Shown here one piece after another: positions 28,989 through 35,899 of a stretch of DNA of 35,899 nt (position 1 is the first letter of the stretch; each line of letters opens with the position of its first letter). Location: NCBI GenBank assembly GCA_050692985.1, contig JBOGVZ010000067.1, positions 1-35,899 on the forward strand. Direction: 5' to 3'. Source of the stretch: JBOGVZ01 sp050692985 (GTDB taxonomy: Bacteria; Actinomycetota; UBA4738; CALAEC01). Under the pieces are notes generated by a model, which was not told where the DNA came from, did no database searches, and saw only the letters and a program-made list of their open reading frames with translations. The translations under genes and the position numbers were made by a program.

Positions 28989-31673
28989 GTGCTGTGGCGG
29001 AAGGCGCCCCTGGTCCTGCTCCGGTTCCCCGGCCTGCTGGCCGCGCTCGCGGCGGGTGCGCTGCTGCTGTCGTTCGCGGCCGCGTCCTCGTCGCTGTGGA
29101 GGTCCGCCACGCAGAACGACCTGGTCCGGGCGGCGGTGGGCAACCCGATCGTGACCCGCTACGGCGCCGGGGTTTCCTTCCAGACGAGCACGCTTCCCCT
29201 GTCCCTTGAGGGGCCGGACGGGCGCCCGATGTACGAGGTGCAGGAGGAGGCGTTCGAGGGCCGGACGGCCCGCAGTCCCCTGCTGGGCCCGGTCCTCTCG
29301 GGCGTCCTGGGCCCCACGGTCGTCATCGCGCCGGCCGGGGAGCCGTCCCGCGGCCGGGAGGTGCGTCCGCTGGCGCGGACGGAGGGCTTCGAGCACGTGG
29401 AGCTGCTGAGGGGGGGCCCGGGGAGCGGCCTGTGGATCTCCGACATGACGGCCCGGGGCCTCCGAGTCGGGCCGGGAGACGCGGTCACGCTGCGGCTCCA
29501 GCAAGGCCCGTCGGTGGAGGTCACCGTCGATGGCATCTACAGGGCGCTCCACACCCAGCCGAGCACCGGGTACTGGCGGGCGCTGCACGGCCACATCTAC
29601 CGCCGATGCCTCCTGTGCGCCATCCCCCCTCCGTTCGTGCTCGGTGACCGGGACCTGGTCCTCAGCCTCCTGGGTGGGCTCGAGGCCCCCACGGCGGCCT
29701 TCACGTTCGACGCACCGGCATCGAGGGTAGGCATGACGTTCGACGAGGCCCGCGACCTGGAGAGGTTCGCGGACGACTTCTTGCGAGACGTCAGCAGGCG
29801 CCGGACCGACCTGCACGGGGTGTTCCGGTGCTGCGGCCCACGGTTCGAGCCCTATCCCACCGACGCACGGTTCGTGTCGCTGGCGCCCCAGGTGGTCTCC
29901 GAGGTGGAGCGCCGGCTGGCCCCGGTGGAGGTCCCCGTCCGGATCCTGGCCGGCGTGGGGCTGCTGGTCGCCGTCGGGGTGGTGGCCGCGGCGGGGCGGT
30001 TCACGATGGCCGCGCGGAGGACCGAGGCGGCGCTCCTGTCGGCCCGGGGCACGCCCCCGGCCACCATCGCCATCAAGGCGGTGCTGGAAGCCCTCCTTCC
30101 GGCAGCGGTGGGAGGGGCGGCCGGGCTGGGGGCCGCCATCCTGGTCCTGGTGACCCTGGGCCCGGAAAGGGCGGTGGTCGGGGTCGAGGTCGGCCGGGCG
30201 GCCCTCCTGGCCTGGCTGGCCGCCGTGGTGCTGGTGGGCGTGGTCTCGGGCATCGACTTCCTGGCCCGAGGCCCCCGGCATCGGCGGGGGCTGGGCGGGC
30301 TCCGGTACCTGGGAGAGGCCGCGGTGGTGCTGCTGGCCGGGTGGTCCGCGTGGTTCCTGCTGCGGGGCGGGCCCCTCATCCCCGGCGATCCGACCCGGTC
30401 CGAGCCGGCCAGCCCGTTCCTGCCGCTGTTCCCCATCGCCTTCATCGGGGCGTTCGGGGCCCTGGGGGCTCGCCTTGTCCGGGGGGCGTTCGGGCGGCTC
30501 CGCACCCGCAGCGGGAGGATGCCTCCCGCCACCTTCCTGGCCGTGCACCGGCTGGCCGCGGCGCCGGGGCTGGTCATCGTGCTGATGGCGATCGGGGCCC
30601 TCAGCCTGGGGGTCTTCTTGAACGGAGGGAGCATGGTCCGCTCCCTCCAGGCCACGGTGGAGGCGAAGGCGGGAGTCATCGTGGGGAGCGAGGCCACGGT
30701 CCGGGTCCCGTACGGATTCGTCCCGACCCAGCCCCTCGGGTTCCCGACGACCCCGGTGACGCGGTGGCGGGACGCCGGCGCCCTCCTCCCCGGGGGCATC
30801 TCCTTCGACCTCCTGGTGGTCGACCCCGCCACGTTCACGGGCGCCGCCGCGTGGGAGGGGACGTTCGCCGACACGCCGGTCGAGCGACTGGTCGGGAGGC
30901 TCCACCCGGCGGAGGACGGGGCCCCCATCCCGGTGATCGTCTCCGGGCTGGCCGGCGATGTCGGCGCGGAGCCGGCCCTGGAGATCGCCAGCCGACGGCT
31001 TCCGATCCGGGTGGTGGGACGGGCCACCACGTTCCCCTCGCAGCTGGCCACCGCCCCGCTGGTGGTGATGGATGCCCGGGCGATCCCCGATCGCTTCGGG
31101 CTCACCAATCCCCTGGACCGCGCGCCGGCGCTCACCGAGCTGTGGATGCGAGCTCCGCCGTCCGTGGCTCGCACCGCCCTCGCCCCATTCGGGATCCCAC
31201 CCGAGGACGTCCTGACCACCGAGGAGGTGGAGCGAACGCCGACGATGGCCGCAGTGATCAGCACCTTCGCGGTGCTGAATGGGCTGGCCGTGACGGTTGG
31301 CCTGCTGGCGGTCGTGGTCCTGCTCATGTACCTGCAGGCCCGTCAGCGCGGGCAGGTGGTCTCGTACGCCCTGTCGCTGCGCATGGGGCTCTCGGACGCC
31401 AGCCACCGCCGGGCGGTGCTCCAGGAGGTTGGGGCCATGATGGGCTCCGCACTGCTCCTGGGCGTGGGCCTGTCGGCGGCCGCCTCCGCGACCTTGATCG
31501 GCCGGCTCGATCCGGTGACGGCCGTCCCCCCGTCCCCCATCCTGGTGTTCCCGGTGGCGATCGTTCCCGTCGCCGTGGTGGGACTGGCCGTGGTCTCATG
31601 GCTGGCCGGCCGACTCACGAACCGGCGGGCCCGGCGTACCGACCTCGCGGGGGTGATGCGCGGTGGCGCCTGA
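28989..31673 (+). CDS. FtsX-type ABC export permease
   Basis: An ~894-residue permease of the MacB/FtsX class. One N-terminal helix (~8-30) precedes a ~280-residue extracytoplasmic domain with two close Cys pairs (RRCLLC and FRCCG). Three helices follow (around 325-425), then a middle helix block, a second external domain (~560-735) and the last three helices (~760-890). AARRTEAALLSARGTPP and QARQRGQVVSYALSLRMGLS are the two FtsX-domain cytoplasmic loops. Such systems export lipids, peptides or lipoproteins, or transmit force across the membrane. Its stop overlaps the double-ATPase gene by 11 bases, which must power it. The start is unclear: GTG 28989 is the first ordinary start codon, yet the best ribosome site, GGAGGAG, lies at 28944-28950. 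Confidence 0.85.
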   Translation: MLWRKAPLVLLRFPGLLAALAAGALLLSFAAASSSLWRSATQNDLVRAAVGNPIVTRYGAGVSFQTSTLPLSLEGPDGRPMYEVQEEAFEGRTARSPLLGPVLSGVLGPTVVIAPAGEPSRGREVRPLARTEGFEHVELLRGGPGSGLWISDMTARGLRVGPGDAVTLRLQQGPSVEVTVDGIYRALHTQPSTGYWRALHGHIYRRCLLCAIPPPFVLGDRDLVLSLLGGLEAPTAAFTFDAPASRVGMTFDEARDLERFADDFLRDVSRRRTDLHGVFRCCGPRFEPYPTDARFVSLAPQVVSEVERRLAPVEVPVRILAGVGLLVAVGVVAAAGRFTMAARRTEAALLSARGTPPATIAIKAVLEALLPAAVGGAAGLGAAILVLVTLGPERAVVGVEVGRAALLAWLAAVVLVGVVSGIDFLARGPRHRRGLGGLRYLGEAAVVLLAGWSAWFLLRGGPLIPGDPTRSEPASPFLPLFPIAFIGAFGALGARLVRGAFGRLRTRSGRMPPATFLAVHRLAAAPGLVIVLMAIGALSLGVFLNGGSMVRSLQATVEAKAGVIVGSEATVRVPYGFVPTQPLGFPTTPVTRWRDAGALLPGGISFDLLVVDPATFTGAAAWEGTFADTPVERLVGRLHPAEDGAPIPVIVSGLAGDVGAEPALEIASRRLPIRVVGRATTFPSQLATAPLVVMDARAIPDRFGLTNPLDRAPALTELWMRAPPSVARTALAPFGIPPEDVLTTEEVERTPTMAAVISTFAVLNGLAVTVGLLAVVVLLMYLQARQRGQVVSYALSLRMGLSDASHRRAVLQEVGAMMGSALLLGVGLSAAASATLIGRLDPVTAVPPSPILVFPVAIVPVAVVGLAVVSWLAGRLTNRRARRTDLAGVMRGGA

Positions 31674-33081
31674 GCCGTGGGTGGCCCGGTGCGACGGCGT
31701 GGTGAAGGTCTACCGCGGGGACGGCGTGGCGGTGGAGGCCCTCCGGGGTGTGAGCGCGACGTTCCCCCCGGCGGCCCTGACCGCGGTGGTGGGGCCGTCC
31801 GGGAGCGGCAAGTCCTCGCTCCTCAGGCTCCTGGCGGGGATGGAGCGCGCCACCTCCGGGACTATCCGGGTGGGCCCGCTCGAGCTCGATGGGGCCAGCG
31901 GCCGCAGGCTGCGCCGGCTTCGCCGGCACACGATCGGGTACGTCTTCCAGAGCCCCTCCGACAACTTCGTCTCTTACCTGACCGTCGACGAGCACCTCCG
32001 CATGGCCGCCGGGCGGAGGTCCGAGGGGCCCGGGCCGGGGCCGGTCCTCGAGGAGCTGGGGATCGGGGCCAGGGCCGGGCACGTGGCGGCCAGCTTGTCG
32101 GGCGGGCAGCAGCAGCTCGCGGCCTTCGCCCAGGCGGTGGTGGGCGGCGCCACCGTGGTCGTCGCGGACGAGCCCACCGCCGAGCTTGACGGTGCGTCCG
32201 CGCGCCTGGTGCTGGAGCGGATGCGCCTGCTCATCGAGGACGGGGTGGCCTTCATCGTGGCCACCCACGACCGAGCGGTCGAGCGGGTGGCCGACCGGGT
32301 GATCTACCTCGACGAGGGGAGGGTCCGGGATCGTCCGGCTCGCCCGGCGCCATCCTTCCTCGCGTCTGCCCTTCCGGGGACCCTCTCGGCGGGGCCGGAG
32401 GGCCGCATCCTGGTCCACGTTCGCGGGGCCAACAAGTCCTACCGCCGGGGTCCGGAGACGGTCCACGCGGTGCAGGGGGCGACCCTGGGCCTCCCGGCCG
32501 GAACCATGGTCGGGCTGATCGGGCGCTCCGGCTCGGGCAAGACGACCCTCCTCAACCTGATCGCCGGATGGGAGCGGCCCGACGAGGGGACGATCGACCG
32601 GACCACGATCGCCGGAGAGGGAGTGGTGCCGGGGGACGGCCTGTCGAACGGGGTCCCGAGGTGGGGGCGGATGGCGATCCTCCCCCAGCGCCTGGGCCTG
32701 ATGGACGAGCTGAGCGTCCGGGGCAACGTGGAGTACCCGGCCCGGCTGGCCGGCGTCGCCGAGGAGGCCGCCCCCAGGGTCGGTGACCTCCTGGAGGCCC
32801 TGGGCCTCACCGACCTGGCGGACCGGTACCCGCGTGAGACCTCGGTGGGGGAGCAGCAGCGCGCCGCGCTGGCCAGGGCGCTCGTCCTGCGGCCCAGCGT
32901 CCTGCTGCTGGACGAGCCGACGGGCCACCAGGACCATCGATCGGCCCGATTGGTGCTGGACCTGCTGCGGGAGGCCGCGGCGGAGGGGACCTGCTGCCTG
33001 GTCGCCACCCACGACGAGGAGGCCGCCCGCAACTTCGACCTGGTGGTTCGCATCGAGGACGGCATCCTCCACCACGGCTAG
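31663..33081 (+). CDS. Tandem double ABC ATPase for the FtsX exporter
   Basis: A 472-residue cytoplasmic protein made of two ABC ATPase domains in one chain. Domain 1: Walker A GPSGSGKSS at 44-52, signature LSGGQQQ at 145-151, Walker B VVVADEPTAELD and switch His202. Domain 2: Walker A GRSGSGKTT at 287-295, a degenerate signature TSVGEQQR at 393-400, Walker B VLLLDEPTGHQD and His450. The second signature lacks the usual Ser-Gly-Gly, so one of the two composite ATP sites is probably weakened, as in other asymmetric transporters. LolD/MacB-like ATPases normally are single domains that dimerise; this gene supplies both halves. It overlaps the permease gene by 11 bases. Confidence 0.9.
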   Translation: MAPEPWVARCDGVVKVYRGDGVAVEALRGVSATFPPAALTAVVGPSGSGKSSLLRLLAGMERATSGTIRVGPLELDGASGRRLRRLRRHTIGYVFQSPSDNFVSYLTVDEHLRMAAGRRSEGPGPGPVLEELGIGARAGHVAASLSGGQQQLAAFAQAVVGGATVVVADEPTAELDGASARLVLERMRLLIEDGVAFIVATHDRAVERVADRVIYLDEGRVRDRPARPAPSFLASALPGTLSAGPEGRILVHVRGANKSYRRGPETVHAVQGATLGLPAGTMVGLIGRSGSGKTTLLNLIAGWERPDEGTIDRTTIAGEGVVPGDGLSNGVPRWGRMAILPQRLGLMDELSVRGNVEYPARLAGVAEEAAPRVGDLLEALGLTDLADRYPRETSVGEQQRAALARALVLRPSVLLLDEPTGHQDHRSARLVLDLLREAAAEGTCCLVATHDEEAARNFDLVVRIEDGILHHG

Positions 33082-33092
33082 GAAGCCCACCA

Positions 33093-33121
33093 TTGTCAAC
33101 CGGGGGTCGGTCTGGTCCAAT
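33093..33121 (+). promoter_or_regulatory. Promoter before the broken LuxR-type gene
   Basis: TTGTCA (33093-33098), a 17-base spacer and TCCAAT (33116-33121) match sigma-70-like boxes five and four of six. It lies 15 bases ahead of ATG 33137. Confidence 0.45.
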
Positions 33122-33136
33122 ACGCGGGCCCAGCGA

Positions 33137-33900
33137 ATGGAGGGATGGGTGGAAGGGGGTACCACACCGGCGCAGGCGTGCGTCGTCGCCCGCGAACCGG
33201 AGCTCGCCGTCCTCCAGGACTTCGTCGCCGGCGACGGCTCCGTCGAGGCACTCGCGCTGACGGGCGGTCCCGGCATGGGGAAGACCACCCTGTGGGAGGC
33301 GGGGATCGCCCGCGCCCGGGAAGCGGGTGCGCGCGTGCTCATGGCGCGGCCCAGCGATGCGGAGGCCCGCCTCTCGTTCGCGGCGCTGACCGACCTGTTC
33401 GACGGGCTGGGAACCGAAGAGCTGGCCGGGTACCGGGTCCCCAGCTTCGGGCACTCGAGGTGGCCCTCCTGCGGGCGGGACCGGCCGGCACTCCCCCCGG
33501 GTCGCCCGCCATCGGGAGGGGCCTCCTGAACGCCTTCCGGGCGCTCGCCGCCGGGGGGCCGGTGGTCGTGGCGATCGACGACGTCCAGTGGCTCGATCCG
33601 CCGTCGGCCGAGGTGCTGGCCTTCGCCGCCCGCCGGCTCGAAGACGATCCGGTCCGCTTCCTGATCACCATGCGGGCCCGCGGCTCGGCTCTCCTCGATC
33701 GGGCCCTGGATCGAGGGGGCTGGAGATCCTGGACGTCGGGCCGGTCAGCCTGGGGGCCACCCGCCGCGTCCTCTTCGACCGCTCGGGCTGAGCCTGCCGC
33801 GGCGGGTCGTGCGCCGGATCTTCGAGGCCTCCCTGGGCAACCCGTTGTTCGCCCTGGAGCTGGGACGGATGTTGGCCAAGGCGGAGACCCCGGAGATAGG
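33137..33900 (+). pseudogene. LuxR-type AAA ATPase regulator, broken
   Basis: The N-terminal part of a large ATP-binding LuxR-family regulator (these are normally ~900 residues). ALTGGPGMGKTTLWEAG is Walker A and VVVAIDDVQWLDPPSAEVL Walker B; the later LGNPLFALELGRML also fits the family. The reading frame is lost three times, each time by one base: in the C run near 33439-33442, the G run at 33715-33719 and the G run at 33785-33787. Restoring one base at each gives a continuous chain as far as TPEIG. At about 33900 the homology ends and a recombinase tail begins, so the gene lacks its helical repeats and HTH domain and is dead whatever the cause of the frameshifts. Confidence 0.8.
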
Positions 33901-34122
33901 CGCTCTGAACTGGCCGAGGAGATATCGGAGAGTCAGCCGAGCGTCCCGGACCCAGCCGAGCTCGCGGAGCTCGTCGGGGATATCGAGCGGGCCCTGCGGG
34001 ATGGAGCGCTGCCGGAGCGCAAGGCCGTGATGCAGGCGGTGGTGGCCGAGATCAGGGTCCGAGATCGTGGACAGATCCAGCCGGTCTTCCGCGTACCGAT
34101 TTTTGGACCACCGTATGGCTTG

Positions 34123-34137
34123 GTGCCCCCGGCAGTG
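34123..34137 (+). repeat. Direct repeat A, copy 1
   Basis: GTGCCCCCGGCAGTG is identical to 35762-35776. It lies in the recombinase remnant, outside repeat B copy 1 relative to the decarboxylase gene. Confidence 0.75.
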
Positions 34138-34157
34138 GTGCACCCAACTGTACAGAA

Positions 34158-34178
34158 GTCGAAAAAATGTCCGCAGGT
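34158..34178 (+). repeat. Direct repeat B, copy 1
   Basis: GTCGAAAAAAT followed by three variable bases and CGCAGGT (reading TCCGCAGGT here) matches 35718-35738 at 18 of 21 positions. The A6 tract is conspicuous in this GC-rich sequence. Confidence 0.65.
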
Positions 34179-34232
34179 AGAAGGGCTGCCGGTCGCTCTC
34201 AGTAGGCGCCACGCCAAGATTCGACGAGACGG

Positions 34233-35645
34233 TTACCGCCGGTGAACAGCAGGCGCGTTCTGGTCGATGATCTCCCACAGGCGGTCGACGTGGCGCTGAT
34301 CGGTCCGCGTCTGGCCGACTGAGACTCTAATGAAAGCGAGGTCGTCGATCCTCGACGGCGTCACGTAGACGTCGTCGGCGGCGTTGACCGCGGCGGCCAG
34401 GGTGTCGGTGGACGAGTTTCCGTCAATGTGCTGGAAACAGACCAGGGCGAAGGGGATCGGGGCCACAACCTCGAATCGGTCGTCCTTCTCGAGGCGCTCT
34501 GCGAGACCGCGGGCCATCTGGACGCTGTGCCGGACGTGGCGGCGGATCCCCTCGGCCCCGTAGGAACGGAGGACGAACCAGAGCTTCAGGGCCCGGAAGC
34601 GGCGCCCCAAGGCAACGTGCCAGTCCCGGTAGTCGATCACCTCCCCCGACTCGCTGGCCCGATTGCGCAGGTACGGGGGGAAGATGCCGAGCGCCTCGAT
34701 GAGCGGGGACCGGTCGGCGACAAAGAAGGCCGAGCAGTCCAGGTTCGTCAGCATCCACTTGTGGGGGTTGAACGTGTAGCTGTCGACCAGCTCCAGCCCG
34801 TCCTGAAAGTGGCGGAACTCAGGGCAGATCATCGCCGTGCCCGCGTAGGCAGCGTCGACGTGGTGCCACATCCTGTGCTCCCGGGCGATTTCCCCGACCG
34901 CCCGCACCGGGTCAACGGCGCCCGTTCCGGTCGTCCCTACCGTGCTGACGACGGCGGCGGGAGTCAGTCCCGCGGCCAGGTCCTCGGCGACGGCCGCCCG
35001 AAGCGCATCGGGTGACATGACGTAGGCGTCGTCCACATCCACGGGCCGGAAGTGCTCGTAGCCGGCGACGCGAGCACCCTTCTCGACCGAGGAGTGAGCC
35101 TGGGCCGAGGCGTAGGCGACGAGCGAGGCGACCGGTGCCCGCTGGGCCGCCCGGTGCCGGGCCACCACCAGCGCTGTGTGGGTCGAGTCCGAGGCGCTCA
35201 TCTGGATGACGCCGCCGCCGGGGCCGGTCGTTCTCCACGCCGACGGCAGGTCGAGGAGTCCGACCAGCCAGTCCATCACCACCGACTCCAATTCGGTGCA
35301 TGCTGGGCTCGTCGACCAGAGCATGCCCTGAACGTTGAGGCCCGCCGAGGCCAACTCCCCGAGGATCGCAGGCGGAGAGGCGTTGCCCGGGAAGTAGGCG
35401 AACCACCCGGGGGATTGCCAGTGGGTGATCCCCGGAAGGATGATCTCGTCGAGATCGCGGAGGATGGCATCGAATGGCTCCGGTTGTTCAGGAGCTTCCA
35501 CGGGTAACTTCGCTCGGATCTCGCCCGGACGGACCCGGGACTGGACCGGGTACGACTCCACCTTCTCCATGTAGTCGGCCACCCAGTCGATGAGCGTGTG
35601 GCCGTGCCGCCGAAACTCTTCGGCCGACATGTGATCGCTCGCCAT
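34233..35645 (-). CDS. Aromatic-L-amino-acid decarboxylase (PLP group II)
   Basis: A 470-residue group-II PLP decarboxylase, like DOPA/tryptophan/phenylalanine decarboxylases. Motifs: HWQSPGWFAYFPGNASPP at 75-92, the stacking histidine in AQAHSSVEKG (H184), the cofactor Asp in HHVDAAYAG (D264) and the Schiff-base lysine in FNPHKWMLTNLDC (K296). Tyr325 in FPPYLRN matches the mobile-loop Tyr that favours decarboxylation; related aldehyde synthases carry Phe there. DYRDWHVALGRRFRALKLWF closes the active site. It should yield an aromatic amine and CO2 in the cytosol. The gene is intact but lies between a recombinase remnant, paired repeats and an IS481-like end, so recent acquisition is likely. 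TATCCT (35660-35655) ends 9 bases before the ATG. Confidence 0.92.
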   Translation of the reverse strand: MASDHMSAEEFRRHGHTLIDWVADYMEKVESYPVQSRVRPGEIRAKLPVEAPEQPEPFDAILRDLDEIILPGITHWQSPGWFAYFPGNASPPAILGELASAGLNVQGMLWSTSPACTELESVVMDWLVGLLDLPSAWRTTGPGGGVIQMSASDSTHTALVVARHRAAQRAPVASLVAYASAQAHSSVEKGARVAGYEHFRPVDVDDAYVMSPDALRAAVAEDLAAGLTPAAVVSTVGTTGTGAVDPVRAVGEIAREHRMWHHVDAAYAGTAMICPEFRHFQDGLELVDSYTFNPHKWMLTNLDCSAFFVADRSPLIEALGIFPPYLRNRASESGEVIDYRDWHVALGRRFRALKLWFVLRSYGAEGIRRHVRHSVQMARGLAERLEKDDRFEVVAPIPFALVCFQHIDGNSSTDTLAAAVNAADDVYVTPSRIDDLAFIRVSVGQTRTDQRHVDRLWEIIDQNAPAVHRR

Positions 35646-35717
35646 CTCGGTGTCAGGATAGGAGAAAGTGCTCGGGCGGCGCAGGCGAGCTGAGCTGGCC
35701 CGGTCTCTCGCTCAGGG

Positions 35718-35738
35718 GTCGAAAAAATCGGCGCAGGT
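35718..35738 (+). repeat. Direct repeat B, copy 2
   Basis: GTCGAAAAAAT with CGG and CGCAGGT matches 34158-34178 at 18 of 21 positions, same orientation, 72 bases upstream of the decarboxylase start. Confidence 0.65.
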
Positions 35739-35761
35739 GAGCGGGTAGGCGACTCAATTTT

Positions 35762-35776
35762 GTGCCCCCGGCAGTG
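35762..35776 (+). repeat. Direct repeat A, copy 2
   Basis: GTGCCCCCGGCAGTG, identical to 34123-34137 and in the same orientation. It abuts the left end of the IS481-like element. Confidence 0.75.
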
Positions 35777-35786
35777 TCTGGTTTCA

Positions 35787-35826
35787 CGACATAGTTGACA
35801 CCTGTCTCGCGACATCGTTGACACCT
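35787..35826 (+). repeat. Tandem 17-bp repeats upstream of the transposase
   Basis: CGACATAGTTGACACCT and CGACATCGTTGACACCT differ at one base and are separated by 6 bases. They are probable transposase-binding sites at the element end. Confidence 0.75.
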
Positions 35827-35842
35827 TCGTGGGAGGTGGGAC

Positions 35843-35899
35843 ATGTCGCTGGGACGGCTGGTGGTGGCCGCGGTCAGGGTGGAGGGACGGTCCAAGAGC
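35843..35899 (+). CDS. IS481-family transposase, N-terminal 19 residues
   Basis: ATG 35843 follows GGGAGGTGGG, a strong ribosome site. The 19 visible codons read MSLGRLVVAAVRVEGRSKS. IS481-family transposases of one large branch open with exactly this kind of helix, a hydrophobic V-x-A-V-x-x-EGRSKS that leads into the helix-turn-helix domain. The gene is cut by the window edge, so catalytic DDE residues cannot be checked. The tandem repeats just upstream support the call. Confidence 0.7.
   Translation, partial: MSLGRLVVAAVRVEGRSKS

Larger units (their letters stand above)
33901..34245 (+). pseudogene. C-terminal remnant of a large serine recombinase
   Basis: From about 33901 one frame reads RRSELAEEISESQ, then PDPAELAELVGDIERALRDG, ERKAVMQAVVAEIRVRDRG and IQPVFRVPIFG. 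This is the end of the coiled-coil/C-terminal region of large serine recombinases, where a helix with RKA(L/V)...LVAEI(R) and a final PVFRVP strand are typical. The catalytic and zinc-ribbon domains are absent. The frame runs open to a TGA at 34243-34245 but similarity stops near 34105. The fragment joins the broken ATPase directly and contains the first of the direct repeats. It marks an old insertion or excision event. Confidence 0.6.
35777..35899 (+). mobile_element. Left end of an IS481-like insertion sequence
   Basis: From about 35777 (TCTGGTTTCACGACATAG) the sequence carries two tandem copies of a 17-base unit containing GACAT-GTTGACACCT (35787-35803 and 35810-35826, one mismatch, 23-base period). 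Read in reverse this is TGTCAAC-ATGTC, the kind of subterminal repeat seen at the ends of IS481-family elements. A transposase start follows at 35843. The exact tip cannot be fixed without the other end, which is outside the window. Confidence 0.6.

Noticed and set aside
28905..31406. An 833-codon antisense open frame over the permease gene
   Set aside because: Same GC artefact; Arg/Gly/His/Gln-rich composition, no motifs, and the plus-strand frame encodes a coherent FtsX permease.
35711..35740. tRNA T-loop-like GTCGAAAAAAT as a tRNA fragment or att site in a tRNA gene
   Set aside because: No acceptor, anticodon or D-arm pairing can be built around either copy.
35795..35823. Two TTGACA boxes before the transposase as promoters
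   Set aside because: They are part of the tandem 17-bp units, and no -10 box lies 16-18 bases downstream of either.

Overview
The window is about 36 kb of very GC-rich DNA from what is almost certainly an actinobacterium (Actinomycetota), probably an uncultured lineage. It carries a WhiB iron-sulfur protein, a PdtaS-type sensor kinase, a PAC2 protein, a deazaflavin (F420)-type oxidoreductase and a mycobacterial-style CitE/FadE/MaoC set. Starts are often GTG, and many genes appear to be leaderless: a TAnnnT -10 box sits 6-7 nt before the start codon. Genes are packed tightly, with GTGA/ATGA overlaps and convergent pairs a few bases apart. No gene-free stretch exceeds about 215 bases. No tRNA, rRNA or CRISPR array was seen.

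Layout. 0-3.2 kb: a Gly-rich C-terminal fragment with a strong hairpin, bioY with a CDP-alcohol phosphatidyltransferase, then pdtaS. 3.0-5.7 kb: whiB with a tiny membrane protein that is probably co-translated, a GDPD phosphodiesterase, a diacylglycerol-kinase-like lipid kinase and a small helical protein. 5.7-10.6 kb: DUF488 and a deazaflavin oxidoreductase, gabT, a secreted Zn amidase and a coiled-coil protein. 10.7-14.1 kb: CitE-like lyase, acyl-CoA dehydrogenase and MaoC hydratase, interrupted by an opposite-strand VapBC toxin-antitoxin pair. The three enzymes recall the Rv2498c-Rv2500c group of M. tuberculosis (branched-chain or itaconyl-CoA catabolism). 14.1-25.5 kb: a frameshifted family-5 uracil-DNA glycosylase, a membrane protein, an ABC exporter, GNAT, 6-phosphogluconolactonase, VIT/CCC1 transporter, PAC2, nicotinate phosphoribosyltransferase, two paralogous Pro-rich membrane proteins (one frameshifted), DUF309, ThiI with a rhodanese domain, and a LOG-family protein with an unexplained N-terminal extension.

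25.5-33.1 kb is an envelope/export block: a large secreted ceramidase-like protein diverges from an FtsX-type permease followed by a tandem double ABC ATPase, with a 23-bp near-perfect palindrome between them. 33.1-35.9 kb is a decayed, mobile-looking end. It holds a LuxR-type ATPase gene broken by three frameshifts and joined to a serine-recombinase tail, an intact aromatic-L-amino-acid decarboxylase flanked by paired direct repeats, and the left end of an IS481-like element whose transposase runs off the window.

Nothing here is a clearly new multi-gene system. The best candidates for novelty are the whiB-coupled small membrane protein, the LOG N-terminal extension, the ceramidase/FtsX-exporter divergon with its palindrome, and the decarboxylase island. 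Five separate single-base G/C losses explain every broken gene, so base-calling errors must be excluded before calling them pseudogenes.
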